Assembly (NCBI GenBank): GCA_003165455.1
Contig: PLUJ01000277.1
Span: forward strand, 793 to 6,466
Source of the DNA: Acidobacteriaceae bacterium
Lineage (GTDB): Bacteria; Acidobacteriota; Terriglobia; Terriglobales; Acidobacteriaceae
Direction of reading: 5' to 3'
Length of the DNA: 5,674 bases
The translations under genes and the position numbers were made by a program. Shown piece after piece: positions 1 through 5,674 of the stretch; positions within the stretch are counted from its first letter, which is position 1; each line of letters begins with the position of its first letter. The notes below the pieces were generated by a model. That model saw only the letters and a program-made list of their open reading frames with translations. It did no database searches and was not told the DNA's origin.

Positions 1-29
1 TGCTGGCGCAGTTGCCGGAGATCGACTAG
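1..29 (+). CDS. C-terminal end of an upstream gene (partial)
   Basis: The third forward frame reads LAQLPEID and then a TAG stop at 27-29. Only eight residues are visible, so no family can be named. The case for a real gene end is positional: the frame stops 125 bases before the start of the exported repeat protein, on the same strand, which would fit an upstream member of the same cluster. A frame open this briefly could also occur by chance, and the second forward frame is equally open to the window edge. Confidence 0.4.
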
Positions 30-134
30 GGATGGTCAGGCGCTTCAACAGAGAATCTAAAGCCCACGTCTTTATTGGCGGCGGGCGGTACAGCAAAGGC
101 GAATTCCGTTCGAGGCATTTTGAGAATTGTTCGC

Positions 135-149
135 AAGGAAGCGGGGTGG
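135..149 (+). promoter_or_regulatory. Ribosome binding region of the DUF4097-type gene, with two possible starts
   Basis: AAGGAAG at 135-141 is a good Shine-Dalgarno match but lies 13 bases before the ATG at 155. A GTG at 146-148, in the same frame, lies 6 bases after AAGGA and would be the better-spaced start, adding three residues (MVA) before the ATG. GGGGTGG at 143-149 could serve the ATG instead, with a 5-base spacer. Either start leaves the signal peptide intact. Confidence 0.5.
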
Positions 150-154
150 TTGCT

Positions 155-1393
155 ATGAGACGTTCGCCACAAATCGTCTGGTTGATCGGAATACTGATGG
201 CAATTGCGCCACTGGCGGTGGGGCAGGAAGGACAAATCTCCCGCGAGGGCGGGGGCTGGAGCCAGGTATTCACGGGATCGATGTCGGGGGTGAAGAATCT
301 GCGGGTCAAGCTGGATATGAGTTCCGTGGTGCTGCGAGGCGGACATCAGCCGGGGATCGACTACAACCTGCGCTTGCGTTCGCGGAATTCGTCGGAGGAA
401 GAGGCGCGGCGGCAATTTCAGGCGTACAAGATCACGTCGTATGTGAAAGGCGATACGGCGTGGGTCGTGGGAGAGTGGCAGGGAAATCACAGCTACCATA
501 TGGGGTCGGCGAGGCTGACGGTGAATACGCGATCGGAGCGCAACGTATCGGGCGAGCTGGTGATTAATGTCCCGCGGGAAATGGAATTGGTCAAGATTGA
601 AACCGGCGGGGGAAATGTGGATACCGTGGGTGTGTCCGGACGCGTGGAAGCGGAGACCGGGGGCGGCAGTATGCGGCTGGATGACGTCGGCGGCGGAGCG
701 AGAGCGGAGACCGGCGGAGGTTCGATCAGCGCGGGCACCGTTAGTGGAGACATCAGCCTGCATACGGGCGGAGGTTCGATCGAAGTAGATCGTGCGAATG
801 GGCAACTGGTGGCGGAGACGGGCGGAGGCAGTGTGGAAATTAATTCCGTCACGCAGGGAGCGCAGGTTGAAACGGGCGGGGGCGCCATCGAGATGCATCA
901 GTGCGGAGGGAAAGTAAAAGTTTCCACCGGTGGGGGCAACATCGACCTGGGAGACATTGGCGGGGCCGCGGAAATTCAGACGGGCGGAGGGACGATCCAT
1001 CTGGCATCGGCGAAGGGGCCGGTGGAGGCGCGTACGGCGGGAGGCGGGGTTGAGCTTAACGGAGTTCCTTCGGCACGGGTCGAGACGGGTGCTGGAGGGA
1101 TCGTCGTCAAGCTGGTGAAGACGGGAGCGGCGGCGGCCGATACGCGGCTGGAAACTTCAGCCGGCGACATCACGGTTTACATTGCCGCGGATGTTGCGAT
1201 TGCGGTGCGGGCGAGCGTGGATCTGGGGAACGGGCACCATATTACGTCTGACTTTCCGGACATTCATGTGGCGAGCGAAGGCAATCAATGGGGGCCGAGA
1301 ACGTTGAATGCAGAGGGAAAACTGAACGGCGGCGGCCCGTTGTTGAAAGTCCGGACCACGACGGGTGACATCACCTTCAAGCGTGCGAATTAG
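155..1393 (+). CDS. Exported DUF4097-type protein with 18-residue TGGG repeats (adhesin-like beta-solenoid)
   Basis: This is a predicted exported, repeat-built protein of 412 residues; its molecular role is unknown. Residues 1-23 form a signal peptide: MRR, a hydrophobic core around IVWLIGILMAIAPLA, and a probable cut at AVG|Q, so the mature protein lies in the periplasm or on the surface. Residues 24-145 are a non-repetitive beta-rich lead-in. From residue 150 there are turns of the form E-T-G-G-G-[SNA]-[IVM], with the Thr at 150, 168, 186, 204, 222, 240, 258, 276 and 294, then looser copies at 311 (ETGAGGI), 334 (ETSAGDI) and 403 (TTGDITF, near the C terminus). This regular pattern suits a right-handed beta-solenoid and matches the style of DUF4097/adhesin-like proteins, common in Acidobacteria. 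The frame is open upstream to the window edge, but the signal peptide fixes the start at ATG 155 or GTG 146. The PDZ gene follows after 62 bases on the same strand. The family call is by recognition; catalytic residues are not seen. Confidence 0.85.
   Translation: MRRSPQIVWLIGILMAIAPLAVGQEGQISREGGGWSQVFTGSMSGVKNLRVKLDMSSVVLRGGHQPGIDYNLRLRSRNSSEEEARRQFQAYKITSYVKGDTAWVVGEWQGNHSYHMGSARLTVNTRSERNVSGELVINVPREMELVKIETGGGNVDTVGVSGRVEAETGGGSMRLDDVGGGARAETGGGSISAGTVSGDISLHTGGGSIEVDRANGQLVAETGGGSVEINSVTQGAQVETGGGAIEMHQCGGKVKVSTGGGNIDLGDIGGAAEIQTGGGTIHLASAKGPVEARTAGGGVELNGVPSARVETGAGGIVVKLVKTGAAAADTRLETSAGDITVYIAADVAIAVRASVDLGNGHHITSDFPDIHVASEGNQWGPRTLNAEGKLNGGGPLLKVRTTTGDITFKRAN
602..1084 (+). repeat. 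In-frame 54-bp degenerate tandem repeat encoding TGGG turns
   Basis: Nine consecutive units begin with a Thr codon at 602, 656, 710, 764, 818, 872, 926, 980 and 1034, so eight successive spacings are exactly 54 bases; the next unit starts at 1085 after 51 bases. The conserved core is AC[CG]GG[CGT]GG[AG]GG. Most of each unit has diverged, but some neighbours still share long words: GGCGGAGGTTCGATC occurs at 713-727 and again at 767-781, exactly 54 bases apart. This indicates growth by duplication of one solenoid turn followed by divergence. The ninth unit has TAGGG in place of TGGG. Confidence 0.9.
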
Positions 1394-1443
1394 AAGACGA
1401 GACATGCGGGATGAAAGTTTCACGAAATTGGGCTGGAACATTC

Positions 1444-1449
1444 GGGAGG
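1444..1449 (+). promoter_or_regulatory. Shine-Dalgarno site that fixes the start of the PDZ gene
   Basis: GGGAGG lies 6 bases before the ATG at 1456, an optimal spacing. An in-frame ATG at 1411 would add 15 residues (MKVSRNWAGT...) in front of an otherwise complete signal peptide and has no comparable site, so 1456 is preferred. Confidence 0.75.
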
Positions 1450-1455
1450 CTGACT

Positions 1456-2580
1456 ATGCGTAAATATATTTTGACGACGATTGCCATGCTGCCGCTGTTG
1501 TTTACGGGATCGGAAGCGGCACAGCGATGGACGGGCGATGCCCCACAGCCGGTCACGATTATCAGCGAGGACTCGGACTCCGGAGGCTATCTGGGAGTGG
1601 AGGCGGTGGATATTACGCCCGAGCGGCTGGGCGCGTTGAAGCTGAAAGAAGAAAAAGGCGTGGAAGTAACGATGGTGGATCAGGATGCTCCGGCGAGCAA
1701 GGCGGGAATCAAGGAGCACGACGTTATTCTGACGTTTAACGGCACGAGTGTGGAGAGCAAATCGCAACTGCATCGGATTGTGCGGGAAACGCCCGCGGGG
1801 CGGGTGGTCACGTTGGGAATTAGCCGCGATGGGCAGCCGATGACGATTAAGGTGCAACTCGCGGATAACACCAAGGAATGGACGACGGACAGGAGTTTCA
1901 ATTTCCAAATTCCGAACATCCCGAAGATTCCGCCGATTCCGAACCTGCCGGATTTCGATATTCCGAATATTGGGGTAGTGTACGTGCATTCCTCCATGCG
2001 GAGCGGGCTGATGGTGGAGAATCTTACGCCGCAGTTACGCGATTTTTTTGGTGCGAAAAATGGAAATGGAATTCTGGTGCGATCGGTGGAAAAGGGCAGT
2101 CGCGCGGAGAAGGCTGGAGTCCACGCCGGGGATGTGATCGTTCGCGTAGGAGACCAACCCGTGCATGACACGAGCGATTTCACGCATGCGTTACATGGTC
2201 ACGGATCGGGATCGGTGGGGCTGAGCGTGATCCGCGATAAGAGAGAACAGACTCTTACGCTGACTTTGCCGGAGCAGAAAGATTCCGGAGCGGTGATCGA
2301 AGAAGGATTGGAGGCACCTGAACTGGACTCGGAGACGCGAGATCAACTCAGAGAGTTGCGGGACGAATTGGCGAAGCTTCAGCCGCAGATGGAGTTAGCG
2401 AAAGAAGAAGCAATGAAATCCGTAGCGGAGTTCGAAAAGGCTGGCAGGGAGCAGCACAAGGTCATTAAAGAACAGGGTGAAAAGGTCAAGAACGAAGTGG
2501 GCGAGAAGGCCTTGCGTGAAGTGCAAAAGCAGATGGAACGACTCCGCCGCCAGATGCAAGGGGATCTACTGGATATTTAG
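1456..2580 (+). CDS. Exported double-PDZ protein with C-terminal coiled coil
   Basis: The 374-residue product is probably a periplasmic or envelope scaffold that binds peptide C-termini or partner proteins. Residues 1-21 are a signal peptide (MRKYILTT, hydrophobic core, cut near SEA|A). PDZ 1 covers about 44-135, with the carboxylate-binding loop GYLGV (44-48) and the APASKAGIKEHDVI signature (78-91). Residues 148-173 form a linker rich in I-P dipeptides (IPNIPKIPPIPNLP). PDZ 2 covers about 177-272, with NGILV (204-208) and SRAEKAGVHAGDVIVRVGD (215-233). Residues 292-370 are charged, heptad-like and probably coiled-coil. No trypsin-like domain or Ser-Lys protease motif is present, so this is not a DegP/HtrA or Ctp protease although the PDZ domains resemble theirs. 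The gene follows the DUF4097-type gene by 62 bases, suggesting one transcript and a shared envelope role. Its TAG stop shares bases with the stop of the convergent cyclase gene. Domain calls are firm; the role is inferred. Confidence 0.88.
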   Translation: MRKYILTTIAMLPLLFTGSEAAQRWTGDAPQPVTIISEDSDSGGYLGVEAVDITPERLGALKLKEEKGVEVTMVDQDAPASKAGIKEHDVILTFNGTSVESKSQLHRIVRETPAGRVVTLGISRDGQPMTIKVQLADNTKEWTTDRSFNFQIPNIPKIPPIPNLPDFDIPNIGVVYVHSSMRSGLMVENLTPQLRDFFGAKNGNGILVRSVEKGSRAEKAGVHAGDVIVRVGDQPVHDTSDFTHALHGHGSGSVGLSVIRDKREQTLTLTLPEQKDSGAVIEEGLEAPELDSETRDQLRELRDELAKLQPQMELAKEEAMKSVAEFEKAGREQHKVIKEQGEKVKNEVGEKALREVQKQMERLRRQMQGDLLDI

Positions 2581-4073
2581 TTGCGAGCACCGACCGTTTG
2601 GCCGGAGGCGAGCGTCGCCAGGCAGACTCGGTTTCGACCCGACTGTTTTGCAGAATACAGAGCGGTATCGGCCGCTCTGACCAAGTCATCCCGAGTGGCA
2701 CCATGCTCAGGAAGGACGGCGGTTCCGGCGCTGATGGTGATGGTCCGCGGGACTCCGGGAAACTGCCAGCCGGCTACGGCTTTCTTTAATTTTTCCGCAA
2801 CGCCCAAGGCTTCCTCGGCGTTGACTTGTGCCAACAAAATGGCGAATTCCTCGCCGCCGTAACGGCAAACCACGTCCATCTTGCGAAGTTGCTGATGAAA
2901 CAATGAAGAGACCTGGCGGAGCACTTCATCTCCGAGCAGATGCCCGAACTCGTCATTGAGGCGTTTGAACTGATCGATGTCAGCCATGATGACGGCCATA
3001 CCGCTTCCGTAGCGGCGAGCGCGTTCGATTTCTTCGATGATGCGCAGTTCAAAAAATCGGCGATTGAAAATACCGGTGAGACCGTCGAGATAGGCGAGTT
3101 GCTTTACGCGCTCGACGTAGTGTGCGTTTTGGATTGCGGTTGCACAGATATCCGCTACAGATTCCAGGGACTGCTGGTCTCCGTCGCGAAAAGCATCCGT
3201 CTTGTCGCTATCCAGAGCCAATACTCCGAGAGTCTGGCCGAAGGAAATCAGAGGAATGCAGAGTCGCGAAGCGGACTCGGTAAAGAACTTCGCACTCTCG
3301 GGGACGCTGGACAGATCGCTTTCCATGGAGGTCCGGCTATCCGCAAGAACGACGACCCAGGGATCGCTGGTGGCAGCGAATCGGCCGCCTACGGGGATGC
3401 GCGGCGTTAAACTTCCGTGGTGGGCTCGCAGCACCAAATCGTGATCTTCGCGCAGTAAAAGGGATACGTGAGAAACGCGAAAGGCGTCCTGAATAAGGCC
3501 GCAGACTTTCCCGAGCAGATCTTCCAGATCCAAAACCGCAGTGGTCTGTTGCGCGATGGCATTGATGGCCTGCAGCTGGCGGGCCCGCTGTTGCTCGAGC
3601 GAGTACAACCGCGCGTTCTGCAGAGCCATCGACGCCTGCGTGGAAAACAGCGTGAGTAAATCGATGGTCTCTGGATCGAAATGGTTGAGGCGGTCGCTTT
3701 GACAGTCGAGTACGCCGACCATTTCGTCGCGAACCATCAAAGGGATGGCGAGTTCGGAACGAGTCGATTTCGCGGAGCAGATGTAGTGAGGGTCAGTGCT
3801 GACATCCGGGGAGTACACCGGGCGTTTTTTGTTAGCGGCGGTTCCGGTTATGCCCTGGCCGAGAGACCAGCGGATCTTGTCCTGACCTTCATCCCAGCCG
3901 ATTTGAGAGCGGACGTACAACTCCTGGGACCGCTGATCGAGCAGCAGAATCGCCACATTCCTGAGATGAAAATAGTCATGCGCGATGGCCAGGATGCGCT
4001 GCAACACTTCGTCCAGATCGAAGGTAGACAGCACCGCCTGCCCTGCATCGTACAGGACCGCAATCTTATCCAT
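2577..4073 (-). CDS. Diguanylate cyclase with tandem GAF domains (GAF-GAF-GGDEF)
   Basis: This 498-residue soluble enzyme should make cyclic di-GMP from two GTP in the cytosol. There is no signal peptide or membrane segment. GAF 1 spans about 5-155 (LSTFDLDEVLQRIL at 15-28, LGQGITGTAA at 71-80, SELAIPL near 106-112). GAF 2 spans about 170-316 (LDLEDLLGKV at 181-190, SRLCIPL at 269-275, LGVLALDSD at 282-290). The GGDEF domain spans about 328-490: LDGLTGIFNRRFF (329-341), the metal-site Asp 365 in MADIDQFKRLND, and the active-site loop RYGGEEF with GGEEF at 406-410. R397-K-M-D400, exactly five residues before GGEEF, is an intact inhibitory I-site, so product feedback is expected. The ATG at 4073 is the first possible start, since an in-frame TGA lies two codons upstream; the nearest AGGA is 13 bases away, a weak ribosome site. 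The GAF ligands cannot be read from the sequence. Confidence 0.93.
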   Translation of the reverse strand: MDKIAVLYDAGQAVLSTFDLDEVLQRILAIAHDYFHLRNVAILLLDQRSQELYVRSQIGWDEGQDKIRWSLGQGITGTAANKKRPVYSPDVSTDPHYICSAKSTRSELAIPLMVRDEMVGVLDCQSDRLNHFDPETIDLLTLFSTQASMALQNARLYSLEQQRARQLQAINAIAQQTTAVLDLEDLLGKVCGLIQDAFRVSHVSLLLREDHDLVLRAHHGSLTPRIPVGGRFAATSDPWVVVLADSRTSMESDLSSVPESAKFFTESASRLCIPLISFGQTLGVLALDSDKTDAFRDGDQQSLESVADICATAIQNAHYVERVKQLAYLDGLTGIFNRRFFELRIIEEIERARRYGSGMAVIMADIDQFKRLNDEFGHLLGDEVLRQVSSLFHQQLRKMDVVCRYGGEEFAILLAQVNAEEALGVAEKLKKAVAGWQFPGVPRTITISAGTAVLPEHGATRDDLVRAADTALYSAKQSGRNRVCLATLASGQTVGARN

Positions 4074-4151
4074 AGATCAGGGACAATCCTAACCCGAACA
4101 CGGCGGTTGCGAAGGTGCCGAAAGTAACCAGGCTAGTCACAAGAAGTTGTT

Positions 4152-4337
4152 TTATTTCTGTGAGTTGGCTTTCCGAATGAATACGTAAAAAATGAGGCAG
4201 AAGAAGAAATCCACAATCAGGCCGGCATCCATTTGAAAAGGCCGGTGTCGGGGGAGTAGCAGGTGAGATGCGAGCAGAAAGTAGGTCAAATTGCCCAGAA
4301 TGATGGCGAATAGAGCTTGAAGAAAATTACTCAGCAC
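4152..4337 (-). CDS. Small two-helix membrane protein, unknown function
   Basis: I chose the GTG at 4337, giving 61 residues that begin MLSNFLQALFAIIL. Two hydrophobic segments are visible, about 5-28 and 38-54, separated by a short basic loop (PRHRPFQMD) and followed by a charged tail (RKANSQK). The LGNLTYF in helix 1 and the GLIVDFFFCLIFY in helix 2 resemble short acidobacterial membrane proteins I have a general memory of, but I cannot name a family. The frame stays open upstream to an ATG at 4508, which would give 118 residues. That extension would be antisense to the first 69 bases of the divergent gene and reads as a polar, low-quality segment (ENAENEAHRFGD), so it is probably not translated. 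No good Shine-Dalgarno precedes the GTG. The gene lies 78 bases upstream of the cyclase gene on the same strand and may be co-transcribed with it. Confidence 0.55.
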   Translation of the reverse strand: MLSNFLQALFAIILGNLTYFLLASHLLLPRHRPFQMDAGLIVDFFFCLIFYVFIRKANSQK

Positions 4338-4439
4338 AACTGAATTAGACGCCAGTTTCAGAGCTCCGGAGTGGGAAAAGGGCTCAAGTCGAGTGATTTG
4401 CGGGAAAAGGCGGTAAACTTTAATATTGAGCGGCGCAAA
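4338..4439. promoter_or_regulatory. Divergent intergenic region with weak promoter-like hexamers
   Basis: This is the roughly 100-base gap between two divergent small membrane-protein genes, so it should hold promoters for both. Rightward, TTGCGG (4398-4403) and TAATAT (4421-4426) are spaced by 17 bases, each a partial match to the sigma-70 consensus, and would place transcription start only a few bases before the ATG at 4440. Leftward, the complement of 4344-4349 reads TCTAAT, five of six matches to TATAAT, only 6 bases before the GTG at 4337, with no convincing -35 box. Both are short chance-prone matches. Confidence 0.25.
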
Positions 4440-4772
4440 ATGCTGGTGGAGATCGCCAAACCGGTGAGCTTCATTTTCTGCATTCTCTCTTTGTACTCGG
4501 TATTCCATACGGCCTTCCTGGTTCCGGCCAGCGATTTACATCAGAGGATTTACGATTCTTTGGCTGTGCTTGCGCTGTCGGCTGCAATTTCCTTCCTTAG
4601 CGGGCTGAGCTTTCGCGCAACTGAGCCCGAGCCTCAGAATTCACAACTTCGGCTCACCGCCACCCTTCCCGTCAAATTGTTTTTCTGGGGCGCAGGCGCA
4701 ATGTTCGTTCTCTTCGTAGTGTCCTGGTACCTGGAAACCTACTGCGTGTTCTATCGCGATATCCGTTTCTGA
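4440..4772 (+). CDS. Small three-helix integral membrane protein, unknown function
   Basis: The 110-residue product begins MLVEIAKPVSFIFCIL. Hydrophobic segments lie at about 9-28, 39-57 and 78-97, with a polar loop (RATEPEPQNSQLRLT) between the second and third and a tail ending FYRDIRF after WYLETYCVFY. I recognise no enzyme or transporter motif; the protein resembles anonymous acidobacterial membrane proteins beginning with a similar MLVEIAKPVSF segment, but this is memory, not a search. A GTG at 4371 in the same frame would add 23 charged residues (GKGLKSSDLREKAV...). I prefer ATG 4440 because the membrane protein starts directly there and the extension would cover the likely promoter gap. 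The ribosome site is weak for both. The gene precedes recG by 78 bases on the same strand. Confidence 0.65.
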   Translation: MLVEIAKPVSFIFCILSLYSVFHTAFLVPASDLHQRIYDSLAVLALSAAISFLSGLSFRATEPEPQNSQLRLTATLPVKLFFWGAGAMFVLFVVSWYLETYCVFYRDIRF

Positions 4773-4850
4773 AGACGACAGGCATCGCCATCGTGATTGA
4801 GCAAAGGGAAAGTTTCGTCCAGACGGGTGGGGTATGCTGGAAAAGCCCAG

Positions 4851-5674
4851 ATGCTTGAATTAACAACGCCGGTGCAGTATGTCAAAGGAGTGGGTCCGAA
4901 GCTGGCGGAGATTCTCGCCACGAAGGGCATTACGACCGTCGGCGAGTTGCTGCTTTACATTCCGTTTCGTTATGAAGACCGGCTGAATCCGCGCGGGATT
5001 GGGGAATTGCGTCCCGGGGAAATGGCAACGGTAATCGGCGAGGTGCGAAACTCTGGCCTGTTTCGGACGCGCCGCATGCCGATCTTTCAGCTGACCGTTG
5101 GCCAGGGACGGGCCAAACTGCGCTGCCTGTGGTTCAATGCCACGTACTTGCAAGACAAGTTTAAGCCGGGCCAACTGATCGCACTCTACGGGAAGGTGGA
5201 GCAGGATCCGAAGAGCGGCGAGCTGCAGATTATTCAACCGCAGGTTGAGATGCTGGGCGACGCCGATGCAGAGGGAGCTGAAGACAAGGCGGCGACATCG
5301 TTAGAGGTGGGCCGAATTGTGCCGATTTACGAATCGGCGGGGCAAGGGCGCGTTACCACGCGGTGGTTTCGGCGGATTATCCGAAAGACATTGGAGGATC
5401 TGACGCCGGAGCTGGCCGAAACGATTCCGGCGGTTGTTCGGGAGCGGTTGGCGCTGGTTTCTCCGCGGGAGGCGTTGTGGAAGGTGCATTGGCCGGAAGC
5501 GGGCGAGAGTCTTGCCGATTTGCAATCGTCGCGGACGCCGGCACATATTCGCCTGATTTTCGAGGAGCTGTTTTTTATCGAGCTGGGATTGGAAATGAAA
5601 CGCCGCCAACTGAAGGCGGAAAGCGGAATTGCCTTTTGCCTGGATGACCGGGTGCGGCAGGCGATCAAGAAGAT
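4851..5674 (+). CDS. recG: ATP-dependent DNA helicase RecG, N-terminal part (cut by window edge)
   Basis: RecG remodels stalled replication forks and branch-migrates Holliday junctions. The first 274 residues are visible, against roughly 690-830 for the family. Residues 8-43 carry the typical N-terminal block VQYVKGVGPKLAEIL followed by ELLLYIPFRYEDR. Residues about 58-135 form the OB-fold wedge domain that grips the branched DNA (ATVIGEV, the RCLWFN strand at 91-96, GQLIALYGKV at 107-115). IVPIYESAGQGRVTTRWFRRIIR (156-178), in place of the usual VYP-type sequence, leads into the helical linker with WKVHWPE (210-216) and RLIFEELFFIELGLEMKRRQ (234-253), the strongest family match. The Walker A and other helicase motifs lie beyond the window. 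GGAAAAG at 4839-4845 lies a suitable distance before ATG 4851, and residue 1 aligns with the usual RecG beginning. An acidic, alanine-rich insert at 136-150 looks like a variable loop. Confidence 0.93.
   Translation, partial: MLELTTPVQYVKGVGPKLAEILATKGITTVGELLLYIPFRYEDRLNPRGIGELRPGEMATVIGEVRNSGLFRTRRMPIFQLTVGQGRAKLRCLWFNATYLQDKFKPGQLIALYGKVEQDPKSGELQIIQPQVEMLGDADAEGAEDKAATSLEVGRIVPIYESAGQGRVTTRWFRRIIRKTLEDLTPELAETIPAVVRERLALVSPREALWKVHWPEAGESLADLQSSRTPAHIRLIFEELFFIELGLEMKRRQLKAESGIAFCLDDRVRQAIKK

Noticed and set aside
32..154. N-terminal extension of the repeat protein to an ATG at 32
   Set aside because: It would put 41 mostly charged residues in front of a normal signal peptide, and the better ribosome-site sequence lies just before 146-155.
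493..888. Minus-strand frame with repeated PPPVS motifs
   Set aside because: The PPPVS pattern is simply the reverse complement of the Gly-rich turns read in another frame; nothing else supports a proline-rich protein here.
26..1000. Long minus-strand frame (324 codons) opposite the repeat protein
   Set aside because: Its sequence is rich in Arg, His, Ser and Pro, has no recognisable domain, and mirrors the 18-residue rhythm of the plus-strand gene, which has a signal peptide and family-type repeats.
602..1084. CRISPR array or G-quadruplex cluster
   Set aside because: The 54-base units are degenerate, in frame and contiguous with no spacers, so this is coding repeat. G runs are mostly GG or GGG broken by C or A; no clean four-run GGG motif with short loops stands out.
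1420..1989. Minus-strand frame (189 codons) opposite the PDZ gene
   Set aside because: Arg- and His-rich composition without a domain, fully covered by a gene with two clear PDZ domains.
1456..2580. HtrA/DegP or carboxy-terminal-processing protease
   Set aside because: The PDZ domains resemble those of these proteases, but there is no GNSGG-type serine motif or Ser-Lys dyad region, and the space outside the PDZ domains is a short linker and a coiled coil.
2940..4127. Plus-strand frames at 2940-3410 and 3681-4127
   Set aside because: Both lie opposite the GAF-GAF-GGDEF gene, whose motifs are complete; the plus-strand translations show no family features.
4074..4151. Intrinsic terminator between the small membrane-protein gene and the cyclase gene
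   Set aside because: The only inverted repeat noticed, ACAA-GAAG-TTGT at 4139-4150, has a 4-base AT-rich stem, too weak to call; its T run follows on the plus strand, not the minus strand.
4860..5668. Minus-strand frames opposite recG
   Set aside because: They have no domain features and are shadows of a clearly recognisable RecG N-terminus.

Overview
The window looks like a chromosomal segment of a GC-rich, free-living bacterium, most likely an acidobacterium (Terriglobia/Koribacter-like). That assignment rests on gene style: an exported TGGG-repeat DUF4097-type protein next to an exported double-PDZ protein, a cytosolic GAF-GAF-GGDEF enzyme, small multi-pass membrane proteins of a kind I associate with this phylum, and a divergent but clear RecG. 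It is an inference from protein character, not a database result. No RNA gene, insertion sequence, CRISPR array or prophage signature is visible.

Layout, left to right. Positions 1-29 probably hold the last codons of an upstream gene. A 125-base stretch (30-154) carries no convincing promoter. A plus-strand pair follows: a 412-residue exported DUF4097-type repeat protein (155-1393) and a 374-residue exported protein with two PDZ domains, a proline-rich linker and a C-terminal coiled coil (1456-2580). They are 62 bases apart and probably share a transcript. The PDZ gene converges with a minus-strand diguanylate cyclase gene (2577-4073), and the two stop codons share bases, so no intergenic terminator fits between them. 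Upstream of the cyclase on the same strand is a probable 61-residue two-helix membrane protein (4152-4337). Divergent from it, across about 100 bases, is a 110-residue three-helix membrane protein (4440-4772). Finally recG starts at 4851 and runs off the right edge.

Functional reading. The left pair is envelope biology: a beta-solenoid-like surface or periplasmic protein and a PDZ scaffold that lacks any protease domain. The middle gene is soluble signalling: c-di-GMP synthesis controlled by two GAF domains, with an intact catalytic GGEEF and an intact inhibitory RxxD site. The two small membrane proteins have no assignable role. RecG is a housekeeping fork-remodelling helicase; only its N-terminal wedge region and the linker before the helicase core are in view.

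The most striking sequence structure is the DUF4097-type repeat: nine TGGG-type turns in a row spaced exactly 18 residues (54 bases) apart, without a single insertion or deletion. It also leaves long antisense frames open, which should not be annotated as genes.
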